From: UBA1672 sp051967755
GTDB taxonomy: Bacteria; Pseudomonadota; Alphaproteobacteria; Micavibrionales; Micavibrionaceae
DNA length: 64,000 bases
Direction of reading: 5' to 3'
Assembly (NCBI GenBank): GCA_051967755.1
Contig: JBQDYD010000002.1
Location: 62,001 to 126,000 of the forward strand
The position numbers were made by a program, and so were the translations under genes. The notes beneath the pieces are model-generated. The model worked only from the letters and a program-made list of their open reading frames with translations. It did no database searches and had not been told where the DNA came from. Positions 1-7,328 of this stretch are shown here, one piece after another. How positions within the stretch are numbered: position 1 is the stretch's first letter; the number at the start of each line of letters is the position of its first letter.

Positions 1-2
1 CG

Positions 3-1595
3 ATTTTTAGTATCGCTGCATCCTATATCGAGCCGACAAGCGAAGAGCTTTATTGGCTTGAGATGTTTTGTTATCTGGTTATCGTACTTGGCGCATTTAG
101 ATTAGCCAATGAGGTTCTGAGCGTATTGCGTAATTTATTGCTGCGCTGGTATGCACGAAGACCATCCCTTAATTATGGCTCTGCGCGATGGGCAACGGAT
201 AAAGACCATAAACGCGCCGGGCGTTTTAAAACCAAAGGATTATTCCTTGGTGCGTCCGCAAAAAGCGGGCGACCATTATTCTTTAACGGTGAAACGCATG
301 GCCTGACATTGTCACCTGCAGGTGGTGGTAAAACCGTCAATTTCTTCATTCCCGCTTTGCTGCATAATGATATGCCGATGATCGTTCCTGATTTGAAAGG
401 CACGCTGGCATGCATTACCAAACGCACTAGAGCAAAGCGGCATAAGCATAAAATCTACTGCGTTAATCCTGCGCAGCTTTTCGAAGATAAGCTCGGCAAG
501 GCGGCGCGCTATAACCCGCTGCAGATTTTGTCCGATAGCTGGGTTGCGCAAAATCTCTCAGATCTTATCACCGATGCTCAGGCTATCGCGTTTCAGCTTA
601 TGCCCGAACCGCCACAAGCAGGAGAGAACACATTCTTCCGTAACGGCAGCCGCATGATAACGGTGTTTTGCATGCTGTATCTGGTAACGAAAGATCAGGA
701 TAAAACACCAACGCTCAGCGATATTTTAAAGATGCTTCGAAACGAAACAAATTTAAAGGAAGCGCTCTATGTCGCGTCATGTTCTGACCTCCTTAAAGGC
801 GATCTGGCCGATATAGCAAATGACTTACTGGCAAAGGTCGAGCAAAACGATAAACGCCAGTGGGAGTCGTTTCGTGAAGGTGCAGTTCAGGCGTTTTCAG
901 CTTTTAGCGCGAGTGGCTGGCTCGCCGAAAGCACAAGCACATGTGATTTCCGTTTTGCGGATTTGAAAAAGAAAAAAGCGACTGTTTATCTGATTGCCGA
1001 TCCCACGCGCATGCGTGTTTATGCGCCGTGGCTCGGCTTGCTTGGGTGGTGCGCTCTAACAGAGCTCACAAGATGCCAAAGTAAAGAGCAGGTCTTATTC
1101 CTTTTTGATGAAGCCGCCAATTTCAGGATTGAAGGCCTGACCGCCAAGCTCACGGAATTACGGAGCTATGGCTGCCGCGTATGGTTTGCGCTCCAGTCTT
1201 TGGATGCTTTCGCGAAAACCTACGGGCGCGATGATTTGCAAACATTGTTGGAGCAATGCGAGTGCCAGCAATTTTTCGGCATTCAATCCTATAAAACGGC
1301 GGAACTCATTTCCCGTACTTTGGGCAACACCACAGTAAAGGGCGATAATTTCAATCTCGGTCATATTATCCATGATCCCGTCATGCATAGCGTGGGGGAG
1401 CATGCGCGTGCGCTCCTCACCCCTGATGAAGTGCGGCAGTTCGAAGACTGCATTATTTTGCTGCGTGGTCAGCCGCCCGTTCACGCGCTCAAGGTCGGAT
1501 ATCATGAAGTGAAACCGTGGAGCCGTTGGGCAGATGTTGATCCAATGTACGGCAAGAAATTTAAGGGCAAAACGAAAATTATTCTAAAATATTAA
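3..1595 (+). CDS. Type IV secretion coupling protein (VirD4/TraG-like ATPase), 5' end outside window
   Basis: The protein is an inner-membrane ATPase that would link a relaxosome or substrate to a type IV secretion channel. The frame is open to the window edge, so the ATG at 63 is probably internal. Counting from that Met, a hydrophobic stretch lies at about 3-20, a Walker A motif (SPAGGGKT) at 84-91 and a Walker B motif (LFLFDEAANF) at about 345-354. The following segment resembles the TraM-recognition / TraG C-terminal domain. The family normally has N-terminal membrane segments, which are missing here because of truncation. The gene lies at the far end of an island bounded by an integrase and tRNA-Gly, which suggests a conjugative element. 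No other T4SS gene of this element is in the window. The family call is firm; the exact subfamily is not. Confidence 0.85.
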   Translation: MFSIAASYIEPTSEELYWLEMFCYLVIVLGAFRLANEVLSVLRNLLLRWYARRPSLNYGSARWATDKDHKRAGRFKTKGLFLGASAKSGRPLFFNGETHGLTLSPAGGGKTVNFFIPALLHNDMPMIVPDLKGTLACITKRTRAKRHKHKIYCVNPAQLFEDKLGKAARYNPLQILSDSWVAQNLSDLITDAQAIAFQLMPEPPQAGENTFFRNGSRMITVFCMLYLVTKDQDKTPTLSDILKMLRNETNLKEALYVASCSDLLKGDLADIANDLLAKVEQNDKRQWESFREGAVQAFSAFSASGWLAESTSTCDFRFADLKKKKATVYLIADPTRMRVYAPWLGLLGWCALTELTRCQSKEQVLFLFDEAANFRIEGLTAKLTELRSYGCRVWFALQSLDAFAKTYGRDDLQTLLEQCECQQFFGIQSYKTAELISRTLGNTTVKGDNFNLGHIIHDPVMHSVGEHARALLTPDEVRQFEDCIILLRGQPPVHALKVGYHEVKPWSRWADVDPMYGKKFKGKTKIILKY

Positions 1596-1663
1596 AAATT
1601 AAATTGGAAATCGTTTTAGTTTAGAACAAAATACCAGATTAAAAATCAAGATTAGAAATAAAT

Positions 1664-2278
1664 ATGCAAAATGCAGTAATAGACAGAGAAATAAAAACAA
1701 TTTTACATTTCACAAGATTGTCTAACCTAGATAGTATTCTTTCAGAAGGCATAGTTTCGCGTGCTATACTAGAAAGTCGTTCTCAAGTTCCAACCTTTAA
1801 CGACCAATATAGAATAGATGGGCATAGGGAAGCTATTTGTTGTTCAATTAGCTTCCCAAATTATAAGATGTTGTGGGGGCTAAGGCAGCAGAATCCAAAT
1901 GAAGAATGGGTCATTTTAGCTCTGAAAAAGGAAATACTATGGGAAAAAGACTGTGCTTTTTGCATAGAAAATGCTGCTAGTAATAATGTCACTAATATCT
2001 CAATTGAAGATAGAAAAGGACTGAATGCATTTAATCAAATGTTTGAGGAAATAGATGGAAAGCCTGATAGAAATACTCTGGGTATACCAGACAAATACCC
2101 TACGAATCCACAAGCAGAAGTATTAGTTTTTGATACGATAGAAACTGATTACATATTAGGAGTGTTTTGTCAGTCACAAACTAGAGCTAATATATTAAAG
2201 CAACAATATACTGATTTTCACTTCAAAGTAGGAAGAAGCGCTTTTAGGGCAAGAACTGATTATAGGCATTGGCAATAG
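1664..2278 (+). CDS. darT: DarT1-like DNA ADP-ribosyltransferase toxin
   Basis: Family members transfer ADP-ribose from NAD+ onto bases of single-stranded DNA and so block replication. The 204-residue protein has the DarT fold landmarks: an N-terminal HFT motif (residues 15-17) followed by a SILSEGI-type helix, a basic segment with candidate NAD-binding/catalytic Arg residues (R50, R55), and a C-terminal QAEVLV motif whose Glu (E152) matches the catalytic Glu position. The gene and its partner are visibly more AT-rich than the preceding coupling-protein gene, consistent with separate acquisition. The downstream gene starts right at its stop codon and resembles the NADAR antitoxins paired with DarT1, not the macro-domain DarG. 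Which base is modified (thymidine or guanosine) is inferred from the partner, not seen. Confidence 0.8.
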   Translation: MQNAVIDREIKTILHFTRLSNLDSILSEGIVSRAILESRSQVPTFNDQYRIDGHREAICCSISFPNYKMLWGLRQQNPNEEWVILALKKEILWEKDCAFCIENAASNNVTNISIEDRKGLNAFNQMFEEIDGKPDRNTLGIPDKYPTNPQAEVLVFDTIETDYILGVFCQSQTRANILKQQYTDFHFKVGRSAFRARTDYRHWQ

Positions 2279-2280
2279 TA

Positions 2281-2973
2281 ATGGCACAGAGATCTATTTA
2301 TATTCCGGATCTAGAAAAAGTCGGTGTAACCGTTAAAAAAATAGACTTTCAATGGTATCCTGGAATGGCAAAAGTCCAAAAACAAAGATCTATATCATCT
2401 CTTCATGAAGAGGGTGAAAAGCACGGCATATCGCCAATTTTGGAGATTTCTAGCAAATCTAAAGATGATTTGGGTATAAAACTTAGTGCGTTTAATCTAT
2501 TTTTTACAACCCAAAAATATAAACAAACGCTATCAGTTGAAGCTGCTTTCCAAGGCAGTAAGGTCTTTGAACACGGAGGTCCATTCCAAGACTTATATTC
2601 CAAAAGCTCTAGAGAGGCTAAAAAAGACATACGCCTCAAAGAGTCTGGGAACCTAATATGCTTTCAGTTTTTTGGCATAACTTTTGACTTAAAGCCAAGA
2701 ACCTTATTCTATGATTGGCTTTACATAAACGCATTATTAAAAAACAAGAACTTGGGAAATTTTTTGACAAAATATAAAGGTTTTACCGATATCGAATTTA
2801 ATCCTAAAAAATCTATAAATTGTCAGGCATATTCTGCAGCATTATACGTGTCTTTGATTGAAAATAATATTTCAACTAAGTCTTTAAAATCACCTGATGA
2901 ATTTTTAATGGCAACGAAAGAAGAATACAAAAAATATCATAATAGCAGGCATGTTCAGAGTACATTGGTTTAG
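2281..2973 (+). CDS. NADAR-like antitoxin (DarT1-associated DNA ADP-ribosyl glycohydrolase)
   Basis: This is the probable antitoxin that removes ADP-ribose from DNA modified by the upstream DarT-like toxin. The 230-residue protein has a conserved-looking core: VEAAFQGSKVF, GGPFQDLY, a TLFYDWLYINAL block and FNPKKSINCQA near the C-terminus. I recognise these as the pattern of DarT1-associated NADAR proteins; there is no macro-domain signature as in DarG. Two starts are possible: ATG 2269, overlapping the toxin stop by 10 bp, or ATG 2281, chosen because it directly follows the toxin stop and gives a MAQRSIYIPD N-terminus. The close coupling implies one transcript. The family assignment rests on remembered motif similarity. 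Confidence 0.72.
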   Translation: MAQRSIYIPDLEKVGVTVKKIDFQWYPGMAKVQKQRSISSLHEEGEKHGISPILEISSKSKDDLGIKLSAFNLFFTTQKYKQTLSVEAAFQGSKVFEHGGPFQDLYSKSSREAKKDIRLKESGNLICFQFFGITFDLKPRTLFYDWLYINALLKNKNLGNFLTKYKGFTDIEFNPKKSINCQAYSAALYVSLIENNISTKSLKSPDEFLMATKEEYKKYHNSRHVQSTLV

Positions 2974-3035
2974 AAGACCTGCCCATATATGTCCCCCTGT
3001 TCCCTTATAATAGGGGAGCTTATTGGAGATATTTT

Positions 3036-3332
3036 ATGTCATCGCCTACTGTGAAATATTATTGTCCTGTTAAAAAGTCTTACAACAGACAGCTTAGATT
3101 AAAAGGGCTCTTCTTACTAATTTTGTTTATTCTAAAATTAGTGGTGTTTGTCATTCCTTGGATAATGGTCGTTATGTATTTATGTCAGCATGGTATGCCT
3201 TATATACTTTGGGAGTATCAATATTACGGCAGTCCAAGTCACTCGAACATAACATTCTGCACGTATATAGGGTTTAACGGCGTGATATCATTCCCTGCGA
3301 ATGAATGCCCGTTTATTGATTTTATAGATTAA
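3036..3332 (+). CDS. Small membrane protein, unrecognised
   Basis: This 98-residue protein has a short basic N-terminus (about residues 1-24), then one strongly hydrophobic segment (about 25-50, rich in L, I, V and F) and a polar tail with two Cys. A good ribosome binding site (TTGGAGAT) precedes the ATG, which supports translation. It follows the DarT/NADAR pair by 63 bp and lies within the island. Its stop overlaps the end of the convergent small-gene cluster by a few bases. No family is recognised. A single-pass inner-membrane accessory protein of the element is possible, but no function can be stated. Confidence 0.5.
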   Translation: MSSPTVKYYCPVKKSYNRQLRLKGLFLLILFILKLVVFVIPWIMVVMYLCQHGMPYILWEYQYYGSPSHSNITFCTYIGFNGVISFPANECPFIDFID

Positions 3333-3478
3333 AATTCCGCAGGCGCAGTGTGTCGCCTGCGGTGATCTGAAAAACGTTCTCCGTCTTTTCTTTCTGTTCT
3401 AAAACCATTCACTTTCCAAGGCTTACATAGTTTGCAGCCAGCGCGACGGTTTCTTGGTCTTTTACGTTTATGATGCAT
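3329..3478 (-). CDS. Tiny basic protein with CxxC motif
   Basis: This 49-residue, very basic protein starts HHKRKRPRNRRAGC and contains a CKLCKPWK motif near residues 15-22, followed by an ERKDGERFSDHRRR tail. The start was set at 3478, not further upstream, because AGAGGA lies 8 bp before this ATG and homologous small proteins of this type begin here. It is the last of three overlapping genes read on this strand; its ATG overlaps the stop of the preceding gene (stop at 3468). The CxxC and Arg/Lys richness suggest nucleic-acid or ribosome association, which is inference only. Such proteins occur on chromosomes and on mobile elements. Confidence 0.65.
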   Translation of the reverse strand: MHHKRKRPRNRRAGCKLCKPWKVNGFRTERKDGERFSDHRRRHTAPAEF

Positions 3479-3599
3479 GGTTTTTTCCTCTACATTTATA
3501 TTTATTACGTTTCTTTTTCTTATCCGCCACAACACGCGCCCGATATTTGGGGGTGCGTAAATCTTTGGCGATAAGGTTTCGTTTTGGTGGTTCAGTCAT
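3468..3599 (-). CDS. Tiny basic protein (43 aa)
   Basis: This 43-residue protein starts MTEPPKRNLIAKDL and ends in a Lys-rich tail (KKKKRNKYKCRGK). The start at 3599 is supported by an AAAGGAGA ribosome binding site. It ends 11 bp inside the next gene (start 3478) and begins 20 bp after the stop of the 75-residue gene at 3619, so the three are almost certainly co-transcribed and the last two translationally coupled. The RNPxAK...RxxVVxDKKK pattern resembles small uncharacterised proteins common in proteobacteria. No function is known to me. Confidence 0.62.
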   Translation of the reverse strand: MTEPPKRNLIAKDLRTPKYRARVVADKKKKRNKYKCRGKNHAS

Positions 3600-3618
3600 A
3601 ATCTGTCTCCTTTGAGCT

Positions 3619-3846
3619 TTACCAATACCATTCATGTGGTTTTCTGTTGCCAACCGGCCATGTAATGCTTTCGGGGTCGTGCCCTTTAAGAACACGATTA
3701 CAGAGCCTTGCATTTTTACGCCGTTTAGGCCTGTTCATATATAATTTCACCCACCATCCGGGGGTATGTGAAAAGGTTAAGTGGCCGTCACGAAAAGTTT
3801 TTCCTTTCTCTAATGCATGAGGGTCACGTCTAAATGTGCGTGCCAT
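3619..3846 (-). CDS. Small conserved basic protein with GNRKPH-YYW-like C-terminus
   Basis: This 75-residue protein has an N-terminal RDPHALEKGKTFRDG segment, a central PGWWVKLYMNRPKRRKNARLC segment and a C-terminal GNRKPHEWYW. The pattern matches small uncharacterised proteins I associate with proteobacterial phages and conjugative elements. A TAGGAG ribosome binding site precedes the ATG at 3846. It is the first gene of a three-gene cluster of tiny basic proteins read on the minus strand. About 200 bp separates it from the end of the propeller-like gene at 4051. No catalytic motif is seen; a nucleic-acid-binding role is only a guess from its charge. Confidence 0.65.
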   Translation of the reverse strand: MARTFRRDPHALEKGKTFRDGHLTFSHTPGWWVKLYMNRPKRRKNARLCNRVLKGHDPESITWPVGNRKPHEWYW

Positions 3847-3923
3847 TTTCTTTCTCCTAAGTTGATTAACACTTAGAAGAGCGCGCCTTTTCTGGGGGAA
3901 CGATAAGAGGGCGAACGAAAGTG

Positions 3924-3947
3924 CCGGATAGTGAAAATCACTTCCGG
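3924..3947. repeat. Hairpin-forming inverted repeat
   Basis: CCGGA-t-AGTGA and TCACTTCCGG can form a 10-bp stem with one bulged base around a 3-base loop. It lies between the propeller-like gene and the small-gene cluster. There is no convincing T-tract on the minus strand, so it may be a weak terminator, a processing site or an operator. Confidence 0.4.
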
Positions 3948-4050
3948 TTCAAAAAATCCAATAATGCGAAAAATTAAATTGCCTGATGGGACTATACACT
4001 AAATCCTTCGTTAATTTCAAGGTTGTGATATCAAGCTTTGTTTTGAGTTA

Positions 4051-5190
4051 TTAATAATCATAAAACTTCACATCACCCTCATCATATGAAATTGCACCAT
4101 CATCTTGTTGTCCATCGGCGAGGCAATAGTCATGTCCCATAGGTGACAGGAGTATCGTCAAATTAAGGCCGCCATCCCAGACATAGGCTTTATCACTTAT
4201 GCCATATTCTTCACCTGTTACGAAGAACCGTCCGTCCTTAAGCTTTTGGTTAAAAGAGTATCCTGCGTTGACGCCTTCAAGCTCACTAAAGCAATCCCAT
4301 ATATCATTGCCTGAATAAGTTTCCCAATGAATGCTTTCAGGATTGCTACCCTGAAATGTTGCGTAAGTGGTATCGCGGGTGTCATCTGTTTTTGGCAAAA
4401 TGAATTTCAGGTTAAACGAAAGCTCTTGGCGATGATCGACATAAGCTTTGCGGCGCTCATCACTCCAACTGCTAAACGCGTTACTTTTGACGTATGGAAT
4501 ATTACCGTATTTGTCGGTGATGTCTTTCATGCGCTGCCTATACTTTTCTCTGTTTTCTTCGGATTTCTTAAGTCTTTGTGTTTCGCTTTCTATATATGCT
4601 TCGGCGTCTTTTTCCCTCATGCTCTCGAGGGTTTTTTGATAGCTCGCTGCGTTTGTTTCATCAATTTTCTGTCCCCACAGCTTGCTTTTGAGTTTTTCAT
4701 CGTCATCGGGTTCGGGGCGCGTGTAATCAGCACGTTTATCAATTCCTACGGGTATCTTTTGCAAGCATGCGCCTGTGTTACGATCCCAGACATTAAGCAG
4801 GAAGTCATCGCCCCATGTAATCAAACGCTTATCATCTAAGATTTGCGCCCCTAAAACCGAGCCGAAATGCATGTCTTTTAATTCCAGAAGTTGTTTGCCT
4901 GTTTTTAAATCCCATAATCCGCATTGATAGGCATCGTCATATTTTTGATAACGCCACGGATAATCATCAAAGGCACGCCAAATGAAGTTGTAGCCAAGCA
5001 ATAAGTCATCAGGCATTTGAATGTAACGGTTTATCGCGTGTGAATTTTCCAGCGCAATAAAGCTCTCATCTTTTCGGATGAATGCGCATTCATCGCCTTT
5101 AAAACCTTTACCCTCAGGTGAAAGCAGGCGTAGATAACGTCTTAAGCTTTTAAATTCATCTGGTATGGGGATGTGCTCGAATATATCCAT
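4051..5190 (-). CDS. Unrecognised beta-propeller-like protein with charged coiled-coil insert
   Basis: This 379-residue protein has no signal peptide. The N-terminal half contains WD40-like turns (GLWDLKTGKQLLEL at about 91-104 and LNVWDRNTGACLQKI at about 131-145), so a degenerate beta-propeller is likely. A highly charged helical insert follows (about 155-225, rich in E/K/R), then a second propeller-like part ending in DYEGDVKFYDY-type strands. It lies 8 bp downstream of the HTH-like gene (5199-6032), implying an operon. Both are inside the integrative element. It could be an effector, sensor or structural protein; nothing in the sequence decides. Confidence 0.6.
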   Translation of the reverse strand: MDIFEHIPIPDEFKSLRRYLRLLSPEGKGFKGDECAFIRKDESFIALENSHAINRYIQMPDDLLLGYNFIWRAFDDYPWRYQKYDDAYQCGLWDLKTGKQLLELKDMHFGSVLGAQILDDKRLITWGDDFLLNVWDRNTGACLQKIPVGIDKRADYTRPEPDDDEKLKSKLWGQKIDETNAASYQKTLESMREKDAEAYIESETQRLKKSEENREKYRQRMKDITDKYGNIPYVKSNAFSSWSDERRKAYVDHRQELSFNLKFILPKTDDTRDTTYATFQGSNPESIHWETYSGNDIWDCFSELEGVNAGYSFNQKLKDGRFFVTGEEYGISDKAYVWDGGLNLTILLSPMGHDYCLADGQQDDGAISYDEGDVKFYDY

Positions 5191-5198
5191 GATGAAGA

Positions 5199-6032
5199 TT
5201 AAGTCAGAAGTTTTTCAAAGAGGCTGCGCACGACTGCATCGTCAGTATCAGGTTTATGAATCCCAATACCATGCTCGTTTATTAACGCCTCTTTATTATG
5301 CGGAATTGCCTCTTTTGATCGCGTAAATCTGATTTTGCGTTGAATTGTATTAACGCCAATACCGCTTGGGCTAACGATCAAGCTTCCACCTTCAAAACCG
5401 ATGCATTTATTGCTGGTGGAGGGCTCTTTTCTGAGAATGTAGACTTTAGGCAAATAAGAAGAGGGATCATCCAAGATCATCAGGCAATGCCTGTTTTTCT
5501 CTAATATATAACCCTGACTGCGTTGTTTAACGACATCTGAAAACCCTTCTTTGTGATAGTAAAACAGCTCCTCTGCGGTCAAAACACCTTCACGATTTTC
5601 TTTGATACGAAGAACAAGCTTTACGATGCAGCCTTTCTTTTCAATCGACGGCATGTAGCCCCAATAATCTCCGGGGAGGCTGTGGCGCCCTAGCTTTTTA
5701 TCCTGCTCGGAAATATCCATAAACATGCTTAAAACATGAGGCAGATCGGCGGGGCTCAGTCGTTGATCATCATCGGAAAAAGAAATCTCAATGCCGTGTT
5801 CTTTGAACATATCCAAAATGACGTCATAAAAAAGAGGAGGGAATTTCTCATATGATGTTTCCGGTGAGGCCAGATACTTCGACAAAGTGCCCTTTGTTAT
5901 ATGATTGTTATTGTGTCCCGCATCCTGCGCTTTTCTGATGATTTCGGCTTGTGTGAAAGCAGGATGGGATTTGCTTTTGCAGAGCTCCACAGCCTTATTC
6001 AAAATTGCTATTTTCTTATGCTTGTTCAGCAC
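5199..6032 (-). CDS. Unrecognised protein with N-terminal helix-turn-helix-like region
   Basis: This 277-residue soluble protein has an N-terminal part (about 1-60: FTQAEIIRKAQDAG ... TKGTLSKYL) that reads like a DNA-binding HTH with a DNA-recognition helix after Thr-Lys-Gly-Thr. The rest is mixed alpha/beta, with a beta-rich C-terminal half carrying a GGSLIVSPSGIGV turn. It is the first gene of a two-gene minus-strand operon with the propeller-like gene 8 bp downstream. The divergent upstream region (6033-6215) is AT-rich and would hold promoters for both directions. It may act as a regulator of its own operon. Family unknown. Confidence 0.6.
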   Translation of the reverse strand: MLNKHKKIAILNKAVELCKSKSHPAFTQAEIIRKAQDAGHNNNHITKGTLSKYLASPETSYEKFPPLFYDVILDMFKEHGIEISFSDDDQRLSPADLPHVLSMFMDISEQDKKLGRHSLPGDYWGYMPSIEKKGCIVKLVLRIKENREGVLTAEELFYYHKEGFSDVVKQRSQGYILEKNRHCLMILDDPSSYLPKVYILRKEPSTSNKCIGFEGGSLIVSPSGIGVNTIQRKIRFTRSKEAIPHNKEALINEHGIGIHKPDTDDAVVRSLFEKLLT

Positions 6033-6189
6033 GCAAGCTCCATTTGTCGTAATGCGTTTCCATTAAATTTCCAAACAGGAAACAATATTAAAACAAAAGC
6101 TCAATAACAAAAACACATAAAAACAATTTTAACGGGTATTGTGGAATTGTGGACACCACTAACCTAAATTTAAATTAGAGCTGCGCAGT

Positions 6190-6210
6190 TCTCCTAACGA
6201 GCAAAGGAGA
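6190..6210 (+). promoter_or_regulatory. Possible RBS-sequestering hairpin
   Basis: TCTCCT (6190-6195) is complementary to AGGAGA (6205-6210), which is the ribosome binding site of the gene starting at 6216. A 9-base loop separates the arms. In RNA this would mask the Shine-Dalgarno sequence, so translation may be conditional. Confidence 0.4.
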
Positions 6211-6215
6211 GCACC

Positions 6216-6626
6216 ATGAGACACACTGAGCACTACTGTTACTTCGGCTGTAAAACAACGCTGACAATTATCATCGCACCTGCGGAATGCCTTTTGAGCC
6301 AAGGCTATTACATTTTGATATGGCACACTTTTGTAAGTCTGCGACTGTCACGGCGTGAGCTTGCTGATGAAGTCCTGAATATATTTCGCGATGCATGCTG
6401 CGTCAGGCTTCTAACCCATGAAAAGGAAGTCTATCACTTGCCTGAATTTGATGATGTCTTCACAGAAGATGATTCAAGGCGATGGTTCGGAAGCTTCGCC
6501 GTTGCGGATGATACGGGAGAAAGCCCTGCGCATTACACGACGATCATTCCGCGCCTTGAAGTTTTGGATGCTGCTGCAAAAATCATCAATCCGCAACCGT
6601 TCAGAGCTATAGGACACACATGCTAA
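6216..6626 (+). CDS. Hypothetical protein of the integrative element
   Basis: This 136-residue protein has an unusual N-terminus with several Cys and a hydrophobic stretch (about residues 14-42), then an acidic, soluble-looking part. A strong ribosome binding site (AAAGGAGAGCACC) precedes the ATG. The same AAAGGAGAGCAC context recurs before the excisionase-like gene at 7074. The site may be masked by a hairpin (6190-6210). A terminator follows at 6648. No family is recognised, and no domain can be assigned. Confidence 0.5.
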   Translation: MRHTEHYCYFGCKTTLTIIIAPAECLLSQGYYILIWHTFVSLRLSRRELADEVLNIFRDACCVRLLTHEKEVYHLPEFDDVFTEDDSRRWFGSFAVADDTGESPAHYTTIIPRLEVLDAAAKIINPQPFRAIGHTC

Positions 6627-6647
6627 ATATATCGATATCCCATATTT

Positions 6648-6680
6648 AAAGCGTTGCAGTTTCTGTGACGCTTTATTTTT
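6648..6680 (+). terminator. Rho-independent terminator
   Basis: AAAGCGT (6648-6654) pairs with ACGCTTT (6668-6674), followed by ATTTTT. It sits 20 bp after the stop of the gene at 6216-6626 and separates that transcript from the structured region downstream. Confidence 0.6.
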
Positions 6681-6730
6681 ATCAGCTCTATTTTCCGCTG
6701 GTCATTTAATGGCTCATACCCTATCTTAAA

Positions 6731-6967
6731 CATGCTGCATCGATAGATGCAGTGGGGCGTCGAAACCTCTTTATCGCTAGCGGCTGGCATCAGCCGTTAT
6801 TGGTGCATTTCCCTTAAAAATGCACTAAAGGTGCCGTTCCTTGATCTTATGGTCGGGGAGACGGCGAAATATAATAGCGCATGCGTGAATACGTCGTGCC
6901 GTTTCTAGCGATACGGTTTTCGAACTCCCCGGCTTCCAGATTAAATTCTGGAGGCCGTTTTCATTTT
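6731..6967 (+). ncRNA. Candidate structured RNA of the integrative element
   Basis: This gene-free stretch folds into a run of strong hairpins. The first is CTGCATC/GATGCAG with a GATA loop (6735-6752). The second is a CGGCTG/CAGCCG stem with a GCAT loop, extended by three pairs (6778-6799). The third is GTGCATTT/AAATGCAC, extended by two pairs (6801-6827). A long-range CGGGGAG/CTCCCCG pairing (6854-6860 with 6925-6931) encloses ACGGC/GCCGT (6861-6865 with 6898-6902). It ends at an 11-bp terminator (6930-6957). No ORF with a ribosome binding site is seen inside. It lies just upstream of the excisionase and integrase genes and could be an sRNA, a cis-regulator of them, or a DNA structure used by the element. 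The strand is assigned from the terminator. Confidence 0.5.
6930..6967 (+). terminator. Strong rho-independent terminator
   Basis: CGGCTTCCAGA (6930-6940) pairs with TCTGGAGGCCG (6947-6957) over 11 positions with one G-U, around a 6-base loop. TTTTCATTTT follows. It would end a plus-strand transcript of the structured region before the excisionase-like gene. Its 5' arm overlaps the CTCCCCG arm of the long-range stem, so the two folds may compete. Confidence 0.7.
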
Positions 6968-7073
6968 CTCTGGCTGAAAAGTCAGGGGAAGATTGAGCGG
7001 TCACCCAAGAAAAGAGTGTGTCAGTGTTACTTTGATAGTGAAGGGACACAACACGAGACGAAAGGAGAGCACA

Positions 7074-7328
7074 ATGGACAGACCGTTTTCATGCACAACA
7101 TTAGCCGAAAGGTGGAATGTATCTCCGCAACATATTCATAACCTCATTCAGCGCGGTGACATTCAAAACAGTTTCAAAATCGGTCGGCATGTGAGGATAC
7201 CGGCTTGGGAAGTAGAAAGGATTGAATCATGTGGCAGCTTAAACTCTATAGAGGAAAATACTATGCCTATACCAAAATCGACGGAGACTCTGTTAGGCGA
7301 TCTTTACGTACCTCCGACGAACCTGTAG
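7074..7328 (+). CDS. Excisionase-like helix-turn-helix protein (MerR/AlpA-type fold)
   Basis: This 84-residue protein begins with a winged-helix/HTH segment (LAERWNVSPQHIHNLIQRGD at about 10-29, then a KIGRHVRIPAWEVERI wing) typical of excisionases and plasmid HTH-17 proteins. The ATG at 7074 was chosen because AAAGGAG lies 7 bp upstream; the frame is open further upstream without a ribosome binding site. Its last 33 codons overlap the start of the integrase gene in another frame, implying translational coupling. The role is probably to bind attachment-site DNA and direct excision, or to regulate int. Confidence 0.72.
   Translation: MDRPFSCTTLAERWNVSPQHIHNLIQRGDIQNSFKIGRHVRIPAWEVERIESCGSLNSIEENTMPIPKSTETLLGDLYVPPTNL

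Noticed and set aside
2281..2973. DarG macro-domain antitoxin
   Set aside because: No macro-domain motif is present; the conserved blocks fit the NADAR-like type better.
4327..4839. Plus-strand ORF of 170 codons
   Set aside because: It is antisense to the propeller-like gene, is Cys- and Phe-rich as expected for a shadow frame, and has no ribosome binding site.
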